A stretch of DNA of 14,230 nt from Bacteroidota bacterium (lineage in GTDB: Bacteria; Bacteroidota; Ignavibacteria; UBA10030; BY39), in contig JAHJRJ010000143.1 of the NCBI GenBank assembly GCA_018830765.1, positions 1-14,230 on the forward strand. Direction: 5' to 3'. Each line of letters begins with the position of its first letter. Position 1 is the stretch's first letter. The position numbers and the translations under genes are program-made. Shown here piece by piece: positions 7,791 through 14,230 of this stretch. The notes below the pieces were generated by a model, which worked only from the letters and a program-made list of their open reading frames with translations, ran no database searches and was not told the origin of the DNA.

Positions 7791-8654
7791 ATGTTTAGCG
7801 TAAATTTAGAAAATATCTCATTTAGTTATCCCCGCCACAATTCGGCAGGAGAGAATATTTTTTTTTCGCTCAACGACATTTCGTTCTCGTTGAATAGCGG
7901 AACATTTCTCAGCATATTGGGACCTAACGGTTCTGGTAAATCAACATTGCTTCGGATTATTGCCAGAATTCTTTTCCCGGAAAAAGGGACTGTAAAAATT
8001 TTCGGTACCGATTATATAAAAATATCTAGAAAAGCATTATCACGCTTGATAGCATTCGTTCCTCAAGTCCACTCTCTGGTGTTTCCGTACACTGTTTTTG
8101 AAGTCGTACTCATGGGAAGGGCACCGCATATTCAAGGGCTGGGATTTGAGAGCAGTAACGATAGAATAATCGCCGAAGATGCTATGGAAAAAGTTGATGT
8201 CTTCCGGTTGCGATCAAAACCGATAAGCGAGTTATCGGGTGGAGAATTACAGCGAGTTTTCTTAGCTCGTGCATTGGCTCAGCAATGTCCGATTTTAGTT
8301 TTGGACGAGCCGAACACGCACCTCGACCTAAAGCATCAGATCGAGATACTTACACTGATTAAAAAGATAGTAAACGAAAAAGCGATTTCAGTAGTTTCTG
8401 TATTTCACGATTTAAATTTAGCCTCGATTTATAGCGACGAAATTCTGTTGCTCGAAGACGGTATGGTTCGTGCACACGGAACTCCAAGCGAAGTATTGAA
8501 TGAAACAAATGTAAATATGGTGTTCGGAACCGAAGTAATAGTTGATCCGCATCCTGTAACCAATTCTCCGCGAATCACAATAATGCCGGGCACAAATTTT
8601 ATACAAAAAACTGAAACTCAAAAACAAAATGGAGAAATTTATGAGCATATTTGA
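7791..8654 (+). CDS. ABC transporter ATPase, iron-siderophore/haem/cobalamin type
   Basis: This is a 287-residue ATP-binding subunit of an importer. All catalytic elements are present: Walker A GPNGSGKST at 44-52, Q-loop Gln at 92 (FVPQ), signature ELSGGELQRVFLARAL at 147-162, Walker B ILVLDEP at 168-174, and the switch His at 206 (FHDLNLA). The segment FPYTVFEVVLMGRAPHI after the Q-loop and the HDLNLA run are typical of the FecE/BtuD/HmuV branch, which energises uptake of iron chelates, haem or vitamin B12. The substrate cannot be told from the ATPase. No permease or binding protein is visible in the window, so it either pairs with subunits encoded elsewhere or is a moved component. The last ~20 residues are Gln/Lys/Thr-rich. 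Its 3' end overlaps the leucine dehydrogenase gene by 14 bases, suggesting translational coupling. Confidence 0.9.
   Translation: MFSVNLENISFSYPRHNSAGENIFFSLNDISFSLNSGTFLSILGPNGSGKSTLLRIIARILFPEKGTVKIFGTDYIKISRKALSRLIAFVPQVHSLVFPYTVFEVVLMGRAPHIQGLGFESSNDRIIAEDAMEKVDVFRLRSKPISELSGGELQRVFLARALAQQCPILVLDEPNTHLDLKHQIEILTLIKKIVNEKAISVVSVFHDLNLASIYSDEILLLEDGMVRAHGTPSEVLNETNVNMVFGTEVIVDPHPVTNSPRITIMPGTNFIQKTETQKQNGEIYEHI
8631..8634 (+). promoter_or_regulatory. Ribosome binding site deciding the leucine dehydrogenase start
   Basis: GGAG lies six bases before the ATG at 8641. The in-frame ATG at 8629 overlaps it, so the downstream ATG is the better start. Confidence 0.6.
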
Positions 8655-9750
8655 TCAAATTAGAAAAAAAGACCACGAGCAAGTAGTTTTTTGCTCATCA
8701 AAAGATTCGAACTTGCGTGCGATTATCGGAATACACGACACGACACTCGGACCGGCATTAGGAGGCACACGAATGTGGATGTACGCAGCCGAGGAAGATG
8801 CATTAATAGATGTGCTGCGACTTTCGCGCGGGATGACTTATAAAGCAGCCGTAGCCGGTTTGAATTTGGGCGGCGGAAAAGCAGTTATCATCGGCGACCC
8901 GAATAAAGATAAAAACGAATCGATGTTCCGTGCATTCGGACGATTTGTGGACGGATTAGCCGGTAGATACATTACTGCGGAAGACGTAGGAACATCGGTC
9001 GCAGATATGGAATACGTCAGGATGGAGACAAAGTACGTTACCGGAATAGATAAAGCTCTCGGCGGAAGCGGCGACCCTTCCCCGTTCACAGCTTACGGTG
9101 TGTATGTTGGAATGAAAGCAGCGATGAAAGAATTAACCGGCAGCGATTCTTTAGCCGGGAAGAAGGTAGCCGTCCAAGGCGCAGGACACGTCGCAAAATA
9201 TGTATGCGATCATTTGGCTAAAGATGGAGCGAAAATTTATGTTACGGATATATATGAAGAAAAAGCAAAAGCAATAATCGCAGATACTAAAGCTGAATAC
9301 GTCCACCCCGACAAAATTTACGATGTAGATGCTGACGTGTTCTGCCCTTGCGCACTCGGCGCAATCCTCAACGATGAGACTATCCCGCGAATGAAATTCA
9401 AGATTATTGCCGGTGGTGCCAACAATCAGTTAGCCGACGAAAATAAACACGGGAAAATATTATTAGATAAGGGAATTATATATGCACCCGATTACGCAAT
9501 TAATGCGGGTGGTTTAATTAACGTCGCTAACGAGCTCGAAGGATATCATCCGGAACGTGCGATGAAGCAGGCGGGTCAAATTTATGACACGATTCGCACT
9601 GTTCTGGCTATTGCCAAGAAAGAACGTATTCCGACACATGAAGCTTCGAATAAATTAGCCGAGGAGAGAATAAACAGCATCGGCAAAATTCGTCAAATCT
9701 ATTCTGGCAAATCTGAATTTTCGGGACGATTCGGCGAAATCGCTATATAA
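8641..9750 (+). CDS. ldh: Leucine dehydrogenase (Glu/Leu/Phe/Val dehydrogenase family)
   Basis: The enzyme catalyses NAD-dependent, reversible oxidative deamination of leucine, valine and isoleucine to branched-chain 2-oxo acids and ammonia. With the start at 8641 the protein has 369 residues. The functional residues then fall at the numbers known for the Bacillus enzyme: Lys68 (GMTYKAA), catalytic Lys80 (NLGGGKAVI) and Asp115 (YITAEDVGTS). The N-terminal domain is the substrate domain. The C-terminal half is a Rossmann fold with VAVQGAGHVAKYV, followed by YVTDIYEE, APDYAINAGGLINVANELEG and AEERI near the end. The dinucleotide motif reads GAGHVA, where GVGNVA is common; this should still bind NAD. 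It overlaps the ABC ATPase by 14 bases and is followed after 15 bases by nusB. Valine or phenylalanine preference cannot be wholly excluded. Confidence 0.94.
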   Translation: MSIFDQIRKKDHEQVVFCSSKDSNLRAIIGIHDTTLGPALGGTRMWMYAAEEDALIDVLRLSRGMTYKAAVAGLNLGGGKAVIIGDPNKDKNESMFRAFGRFVDGLAGRYITAEDVGTSVADMEYVRMETKYVTGIDKALGGSGDPSPFTAYGVYVGMKAAMKELTGSDSLAGKKVAVQGAGHVAKYVCDHLAKDGAKIYVTDIYEEKAKAIIADTKAEYVHPDKIYDVDADVFCPCALGAILNDETIPRMKFKIIAGGANNQLADENKHGKILLDKGIIYAPDYAINAGGLINVANELEGYHPERAMKQAGQIYDTIRTVLAIAKKERIPTHEASNKLAEERINSIGKIRQIYSGKSEFSGRFGEIAI

Positions 9751-9765
9751 ATTATTTACGACATA

Positions 9766-10266
9766 ATGGTAACATTCAGAAGACGTACAATCAGAGAAAA
9801 AGTACTACAGGTTTTATACGCTCACGAAATTTCACAAGAACCGATTACTAATGTCATTGATTACATCCTTACAGATTTGCAGAATCACAAAGCCGATTTC
9901 GATTTTGCAAAACAAATAATATATAAAGTACTTCAACACCAGGACGAATTGGACGAGATTATCAAGACAAAAGTAGCCAATTGGGAATTCAGCAGGATTG
10001 CGGTTATCGATAAATTTTTGTTGAGGATTGGAATATGCGAGTTGATATATTTCGATGAAATTCCACCAAAAGTAACTATTAACGAAGCTATCGAGATAGC
10101 TAAAAATTACAGCACAGATAAAAGCAGCAAGTTTATAAACGGTGTTCTCGATTCCGTTTACGAGCAATTAAAAAAAGATAAGAAGTTAACAAAATCGGGG
10201 CGGGGTTTAATTTCATCATCAACAACTCCGGCAAGCAAAACGTCGCGAAAAAGTAAAGAAGAATGA
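9766..10266 (+). CDS. nusB: Transcription antitermination factor NusB
   Basis: NusB binds boxA RNA together with NusE (ribosomal protein S10) and supports antitermination on rRNA operons. The protein has 166 residues. RRTIREKVLQVLYAHE at the N-terminus, WEFSRIAVIDKFLLRIGICEL in the middle, and VTINEAIEIAKNYSTDKSSK with FINGVLDSVYEQL near the end cover the whole all-helical fold. The usual length is about 130-150, and the excess is a Ser/Thr/Lys-rich tail after residue 137, probably disordered. No Shine-Dalgarno precedes the ATG. The stop codon overlaps the start of the transporter gene in an ATGA, implying coupled translation. Placement after a metabolic gene rather than ribH is not the classic arrangement. 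Confidence 0.95.
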   Translation: MVTFRRRTIREKVLQVLYAHEISQEPITNVIDYILTDLQNHKADFDFAKQIIYKVLQHQDELDEIIKTKVANWEFSRIAVIDKFLLRIGICELIYFDEIPPKVTINEAIEIAKNYSTDKSSKFINGVLDSVYEQLKKDKKLTKSGRGLISSSTTPASKTSRKSKEE

Positions 10267-11555
10267 GTGTTGAAACCACTCATATAAATGAAAACCCACC
10301 TCCTAGTCGCTCACAAATATTCGTTTGGACGCTTTTCGATTTTGCGAACACCGCGTTTTATGTTCTGATATTAACGGTCGGTTATCCTCTTTATTTTAAA
10401 GAAGTTGTCGCAAAGGGGAATCAAAACGGAGATTTCTTATGGGGATTGGCTTTCAGCATTTCAATGCTTATAGTGGCTTTCATTTCACCAATACTTGGCG
10501 CTGTCGCTGATTACAGTGCGGGAAAAAAAAGATTCCTGCTCATCTTTACTGCAATCTGTATTGTAGCCACTTCGGGCCTTTTTTTCATCACAGAGTCGAT
10601 GATTGTTTGGGGAATATTTCTTCTCATTATGGCAAACATCGGTTTTGAAGCCGGATTGGTTTTTTACGATTCATTTTTACCCGAAATCACAACGCCGCGA
10701 AGTTATGGTCGCGTATCAGGTTATGGTTTCGCGATGGGTTATATCGGGTCGTTGGTTACTTTAGCAGTTGCATATCCTCTTTTTATAAAAGGTTTCTCCT
10801 CAGAAAATATTATAAACATTCGCTATAGCTTTTTGTTGGCAGCAGGTTTTTTCTTTGTCTTCTCAATTCCTCTCTTCTTATTCCTAAAAGAAAAATCTAA
10901 AAGAGTAAATCAAAAATTCAGCTTTATTAAAGTCGGCATTCAACGCATTAAAGCTACGTTTAAAGAATTCGAAAAGCATAAAAACGTCGGCAAGTTTCTT
11001 CTCTCCTATTTTATTTATATCGACGGGATAAATACAATTATTATTTTTTCATCTATCTTTGCCAGAGAATCGCTTCAATTAGAAATTATAGACATTGTGA
11101 TATTTTTTGCAATGGTCCAAACATCGGCTATCGCCGGCTCGGTTATTTTCGGGATACTTGCAGACCACTTTGGACAGAAAAAGACACTAACAGCTACACT
11201 TATACTATGGCTTGGGATCGTAGTTGTTGCATACTTTGTTACCGGTAAAATTCTTTTCTATGTAGTTGGCATATTAGCCGGTATTGCGCTGGGGTCTTCG
11301 CAATCTACAAGCCGAAGTTTAATGTCAACAATCACGCCGATCGAGAAGAAAACGGAATTTTTCGGGTTTTACAGTTTCTTCGGAAAAGCATCGGCAATTG
11401 TAGGTCCTTTAATTTTTGGTTACATTTCTTCGCAGATGAACCAACGTATTGCAATAATTTCAGTTGGAGTGTTAATACTTGTAGGTTTAATGTTGTTACA
11501 GAGAGTTATTGAAGAAAAAGCAACGCAGGAAATTCTAAGCCCAAATAATTTGTGA
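10263..11555 (+). CDS. MFS transporter, UMF1 (Atg22-like) family
   Basis: This is a 430-residue polytopic inner-membrane protein with about 12 hydrophobic helices. The N-terminus carries WTLFDFANTAFYVLI (22-36), the family counterpart of the LYDWANSAF motif. The loop after the second helix has VADYSAGKKRFL (81-92), an MFS motif-A equivalent, and EAGLVFYDSFLPEI and RVSGYGFAMGYIGSL are also characteristic. The C-terminal half repeats the pattern (ILADHFGQKKTLTA, GSSQSTSRSLMSTITPIEKK). The substrate of bacterial UMF1 members is generally unknown; the yeast relative Atg22 exports amino acids from the vacuole. A link with leucine dehydrogenase two genes upstream would suit amino acid export, but that is only inference. 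It overlaps nusB by 4 bases. No clear terminator follows. Confidence 0.92.
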   Translation: MSVETTHINENPPPSRSQIFVWTLFDFANTAFYVLILTVGYPLYFKEVVAKGNQNGDFLWGLAFSISMLIVAFISPILGAVADYSAGKKRFLLIFTAICIVATSGLFFITESMIVWGIFLLIMANIGFEAGLVFYDSFLPEITTPRSYGRVSGYGFAMGYIGSLVTLAVAYPLFIKGFSSENIINIRYSFLLAAGFFFVFSIPLFLFLKEKSKRVNQKFSFIKVGIQRIKATFKEFEKHKNVGKFLLSYFIYIDGINTIIIFSSIFARESLQLEIIDIVIFFAMVQTSAIAGSVIFGILADHFGQKKTLTATLILWLGIVVVAYFVTGKILFYVVGILAGIALGSSQSTSRSLMSTITPIEKKTEFFGFYSFFGKASAIVGPLIFGYISSQMNQRIAIISVGVLILVGLMLLQRVIEEKATQEILSPNNL

Positions 11556-11589
11556 ACTGACGAAATTAATGTTAAACTTGAAATAAACT

Positions 11590-11853
11590 ATGCAAAATAT
11601 TTTTGATAATTATATCAAATCGATTGCTTCTAAATTCTCTCACGTAGAAACAAGTGAAATGGGTTATCGTGCCGATTTTGAAATTTTACTAAAAAGGAAT
11701 TTTTATATCGGTGATAATCAACCGGCGCAGAAATAGCTGAAAGACCGCAAGGGGCGTGCTTTGACAAATACGGATATCGAGCACTATCAGAAAATAATTG
11801 TCGCGCTGGTGGAAACTAATCGAATTATGAAAGAAATAGATAGTAATATTTAA
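11590..11853 (+). pseudogene. Remnant of a type IIG restriction-modification enzyme (both ends, middle lost)
   Basis: Only the two ends of a large N6-adenine methylase/endonuclease fusion can be recognised, joined in one frame. Residues 1-36 (YIKSIASKFSHVETSEMGYR then ADFEILLKR) match the very N-terminus of such enzymes. Residues 37 onward (FYIGDNQPAQK, an in-frame TAG, then LKDRKGRALTNTDIEHYQKI and IVALVETNRIMKEID) match their extreme C-terminus, where QPAQKWLKDRKGR is usual. The TAG at 11734-11736 therefore replaces a Trp codon (TGG to TAG, one transition). Intact enzymes have roughly 1000 residues, so about 90% of the gene is missing, including the methylase motifs; no activity can remain. 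The assignment rests on remembered family sequence at both ends. It opens a decayed restriction patch. Confidence 0.65.
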
Positions 11854-11901
11854 TATAGGAAGATTCTTGAAAAGTTTAGGAAATATTACAGACTAGAAAC
11901 A

Positions 11902-12186
11902 ATGGAAGATGAGATCATCGAACAAGATTTACAGAAGCACAGGCAGATAAACGACCGATTTACCTTTGATAATCTGTTCAGGTGCTACCTTCGATTGGGA
12001 TTAGCTCACGAGGAGTGCAAAGAAGTAATTCTAAGCAATTGTTCCTTAAGTGCGCTGGTGTTTCAAGAAAGGATAGAGAACAAATACTATCTAGGGATAT
12101 TTGAACAAGATAAACTGTCAATTGATTTGGTTGAACTGCGGAACGAGATCTTCACCAAACTTAGTCCAACCCATACTTATAATTAA
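11902..12186 (+). CDS. Unrecognised 94-residue reading frame inside decayed restriction patch
   Basis: The frame is open from 11854 and has its first ATG at 11902; it encodes 94 residues to a TAA. I do not recognise the product. It is predicted soluble, with no signal peptide or membrane segment. An acidic, charged N-terminal helix region (MEDEIIEQDLQKHRQI) is followed by a mixed region (NLFRCYLRLGLAHEECKEV) and IENKYYLGIFEQDKLSIDLV, which looks like two beta-strands and a helix. It lies in the same frame as the type IIG remnant before it and the MjaI-like remnant after it, separated from each by a single TAA. It could be a genuine small gene, the remnant of a larger one, or an eroded N-terminal extension of the nuclease. 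No Shine-Dalgarno is visible. Confidence 0.4.
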   Translation: MEDEIIEQDLQKHRQINDRFTFDNLFRCYLRLGLAHEECKEVILSNCSLSALVFQERIENKYYLGIFEQDKLSIDLVELRNEIFTKLSPTHTYN

Positions 12187-12767
12187 CTACGAAGAAATGT
12201 TGGCGCGGTCTCAGAAGCAATACGTAAATGTGCACCTAAAACCGTTGATGAATGGAAAGAATACTATTTTACCCAAGTTCGTAGCAAACAGCATATTGCA
12301 GATCTTGGAAGAAAACTCTATGTGAAAATTACAGAAGTAATTGCTTCTGAGGTCGAGGAAATCACTGAAGAGGACTGTATTCACTATATGATTCAATTAG
12401 TCATCGATCGCACATTCGATGGTTATACAACTGAGATTCGCACTATCTATGGTCAGCTCAAGGTCTTCTAAATGTCAAGATTGAACCTGCACCAGACGAG
12501 TGGGACAGACTGTTCAATGTGGACTTCTTCATCAGAATGAAAGATAACTACATTGGTCTTCAGATCAAGCCTGCTAGTAGTGTTTCTCACATTCCAGAAA
12601 TCTTCAAGGAAAGAAATCAGCAAGCCGTAACACATCAGAAATTTACAGAGCAATACGGTGGTAAAGTGTTCTATGTTATTTCCATGAAAGAGGGAAATAA
12701 TAAAGTCATTTATAACAAGGAAGTTGTCGAAGAAATCCAGACGGAGATAAGACGTTTAGGCGGATGA
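12187..12767 (+). pseudogene. MjaI-like type II restriction endonuclease, frameshifted and without a start
   Basis: Two adjoining frames together give nearly a full enzyme. In frame 1 (12187-12471) are VGAVSEAIRKCAPKTVDEWK, LGRKLYVKITEVIASEVEEI, EEDCIHYMIQLVIDRTFDGY and TEIRTIYGQLKVF, then a TAA. The match continues at once in frame 3 from 12468 (LNVKIEPAPDEWDRLFNVDF, YIGLQIKPASSVSHIPEIFK, THQKFTEQYGGKVFYVISMK) to a TGA. Loss of one base near 12467 explains the break. Residues NVDFF followed by IGLQIKP look like a PD-(D/E)xK nuclease core, here D...x-Q-x-K. The family name comes from memory of MjaI-family endonucleases (MjaI itself recognises CTAG) and is moderately sure. The N-terminal 15-30 residues and a start codon are missing or unreadable upstream of the TAA at 12184. 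No intact partner methyltransferase is present in the window. Confidence 0.65.
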
Positions 12768-12977
12768 GTACCCTTACCGTTTGGAGAATGTGTTTTCAAG
12801 GACGTTAAACCGCGCTGCGTTGTTTTGGTTGAGATTGGCTCCGATTATAATACTTTACAATAATCTTAATAATAGATAACCATTAGCATTAAGCCTTCCT
12901 TTATTTGCTTTTTCCCTTAAATTTTCAAAAAAATGAATGTTAATGTGAAAAAATTAATATACTTGATAAAAGTCTGA

Positions 12978-14198
12978 CTATAAATAAACAATATTCTCTC
13001 CTTGATGATAGAGCGAGAGAAACAACATAAGATAATCTTTCAAGTGACGGATAATTAAAAAGTTTTTCTTTATATGCTCGTGTCCGTTCTCACCCAATCG
13101 TTTAGCATAATCTGGATTCTGCAGTAATTGCTTTAGTGCAAAAGCCGTACCTTCAATTGTATGAGTCAATAAACCTGAGTACTTATTTGTAATCTGTAAA
13201 GGGATACCACCAACAGCACCAGCGATTACCGGTTTGGATTTCCAGAGAGCTTCGGCAACTGTTAATCCAAAACCTTCACGGAGTGATTTTTGCAACACCA
13301 CGGAAGATGCCCGCTGCAAAGCATTTATCTCAATATCGCTTGCCGGTGGAAGTAATAATAGAAAAATATCTTTATCACCGCCAACAGCTTCTTGAACTTC
13401 GGCGAGTACTTTTTCCCCCTCAGGATCATCAGTAGCGCCACCGCCCGCAAGAACGAGTTGACAATCTACATACTTTTTAACTTGACGATAAGCTTTTACA
13501 ACTCCGACCGGGTCTTTGAGATAATCGAAGCGTGATATCTGTGTAACGATAGGACGTTTATTATCAATATTAAACTGTTCAAGAACACGCTCTATAGTCT
13601 CCTGCGGTAAATCACGATTCTTATCGCTCAAAGGGTCAATCGATGGGGATATGAGAACTTGCGGGATTATAAGCTGACGAGCAAACGATGGAGCAGAAAA
13701 AATACTAATGTTGTATTTCTCAATATAATTTTTCAGAAAATTCCAAGTAAATTCATCAGGCCTCGAAAAATCTATATGGCATCTCCATATCCACTTTTGA
13801 TCTTTAATTTTTTGTTCCACGAGTCCAATTGGTTGCGGGTCGTGAATGAACATAATATCTCCCACCAAATCCATACTCGCTGCATTTATTCTATTTGTTT
13901 CGACAAATATGTCTATTTCTTCTTGAGTAAAATTCACTTTCCCGCCGTGTAAAGCGTTGTGCATTTTTTTGGTAACCTGATAGAACTTCTCATCGCCTTT
14001 TATCACATCCCATCGGGCATCAACACCGATGTCTTTCAGAAGCGGAATCATACGGATTAGAATTTCTGCCACACCACCCCCCACTGCGGTCGAATTTACG
14101 TTCTGTATGACCTTGCCTGATAATCTGCTCGCAAAAAGCTCAAGCTCATCTATAACCTCACCACCAACAACCGGTTCGTAATCTCTAATTTTAAACAT
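12978..14198 (-). CDS. treT: Trehalose synthase, TreT-type glycosyltransferase (GT4)
   Basis: TreT joins a nucleotide-activated glucose (ADP- or UDP-glucose) to free glucose to make trehalose, reversibly in some species. The 406-residue protein has a two-Rossmann GT-B fold. The N-terminal half shows VNSTAVGGGVAEIL at 34-47, which binds substrate, then FIHDPQPIGL at 117-126 and WRCHIDFSRPDEF at 138-150. The C-terminal half shows TQISRFDYLKDP at 219-230, LVLAGGG at 248-254, and the retaining-GT EX7E motif as EGFGLTVAE at 308-316, followed by ALWKSKPVIAGAVGGI. Length agrees with archaeal and bacterial TreT (about 410). The ATG at 14198 follows a perfect AGGAGG by 6 bases; an in-frame TTG at 14204 would abut it. 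A related GT4 trehalose phosphorylase activity is possible. It is transcribed towards the decayed restriction patch and probably belongs to an operon that continues past the window end. Confidence 0.92.
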   Translation of the reverse strand: MFKIRDYEPVVGGEVIDELELFASRLSGKVIQNVNSTAVGGGVAEILIRMIPLLKDIGVDARWDVIKGDEKFYQVTKKMHNALHGGKVNFTQEEIDIFVETNRINAASMDLVGDIMFIHDPQPIGLVEQKIKDQKWIWRCHIDFSRPDEFTWNFLKNYIEKYNISIFSAPSFARQLIIPQVLISPSIDPLSDKNRDLPQETIERVLEQFNIDNKRPIVTQISRFDYLKDPVGVVKAYRQVKKYVDCQLVLAGGGATDDPEGEKVLAEVQEAVGGDKDIFLLLLPPASDIEINALQRASSVVLQKSLREGFGLTVAEALWKSKPVIAGAVGGIPLQITNKYSGLLTHTIEGTAFALKQLLQNPDYAKRLGENGHEHIKKNFLIIRHLKDYLMLFLSLYHQGENIVYL

Positions 14199-14204
14199 TT
14201 GCAA

Positions 14205-14210
14205 CCTCCT
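14205..14210 (-). promoter_or_regulatory. Strong Shine-Dalgarno deciding the treT start
   Basis: A perfect AGGAGG on the minus strand lies six bases from the ATG at 14198. It is the strongest ribosome site in the window and rules out the TTG at 14204. Confidence 0.75.
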
Positions 14211-14230
14211 CGATTCGTTTAGCGATAAGT

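Noticed and set aside
3405..11736. TAG read as an amino acid (recoding) to rescue the DUF5916 and type IIG genes
   Set aside because: Intact genes here, such as the DUF6600-type and BFN nuclease genes, end naturally in TAG. The two broken genes also have large losses or frame changes that recoding would not repair.
12768..12977. Possible gene or terminator between the MjaI-like remnant and treT
   Set aside because: Short open stretches exist in all frames, but I see no recognisable protein, and no hairpin followed by a T run in either direction.
1..14230. tRNA or rRNA genes, CRISPR arrays, insertion sequences, long repeats
   Set aside because: Reading through the window showed no clover-leaf-like tRNA segment, no regularly spaced repeats, and no transposase motifs or terminal inverted repeats.

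Overview
The window carries ordinary housekeeping and metabolic genes interrupted by several visibly broken genes. The gene content suggests a bacterium of the Bacteroidota/Chlorobi/Ignavibacteria assemblage: a DUF5916-type gene remnant, a secreted Trp/Tyr-rich DUF6600-type protein, an EtfB-EtfA pair, a class I fructose-bisphosphatase, and moderately AT-rich DNA in which only some genes have a Shine-Dalgarno sequence. This placement is inferred from families recalled from memory, not from a marker-gene search.

Layout. (1) 1-1682, plus strand: the C-terminal two thirds of transcription terminator Rho, overlapped by an HhH-GPD DNA glycosylase gene that is broken by a frame change and an in-frame stop. 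(2) 1741-2968, minus strand: a secreted DUF6600-type protein with a very highly charged tail, ending at a good intrinsic terminator. (3) about 3097-3494, plus strand: scraps of a DUF5916-family gene. (4) 6682 down to 3502, minus strand: a compact run etfB - etfA - bifunctional nuclease with UVR motif - secreted TPR protein. (5) 6776-11555, plus strand: a tight run fbp - iron/haem/B12-type ABC ATPase - leucine dehydrogenase - nusB - UMF1/MFS transporter, with gaps of 4-15 bases or overlaps. (6) 11590-12767, plus strand: a decayed restriction-modification patch, with a type IIG enzyme remnant reduced to its two ends, an unrecognised small reading frame, and a MjaI-like restriction endonuclease split by a single frame change. 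(7) 14198 down to 12978, minus strand: a TreT-type trehalose synthase with a strong Shine-Dalgarno.

How the genes work together. EtfB and EtfA form one heterodimeric flavoprotein that carries electrons from dehydrogenases. Leucine dehydrogenase feeds branched-chain 2-oxo acids into pathways that may use that flavoprotein. Fructose-bisphosphatase serves gluconeogenesis and TreT makes trehalose from nucleotide sugars. Rho and NusB both act in transcription termination or antitermination.

The main observation is selective decay. Four genes (glycosylase, DUF5916, type IIG R-M, MjaI-like nuclease) carry in-frame stops, frame changes or apparent loss of their middle parts. All the core genes are open and full length, apart from rho, which is cut only by the window edge. 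I found no clear undescribed system. The most worthwhile follow-ups are the decayed restriction patch with its unrecognised ORF, and the pattern of middle-deleted genes.
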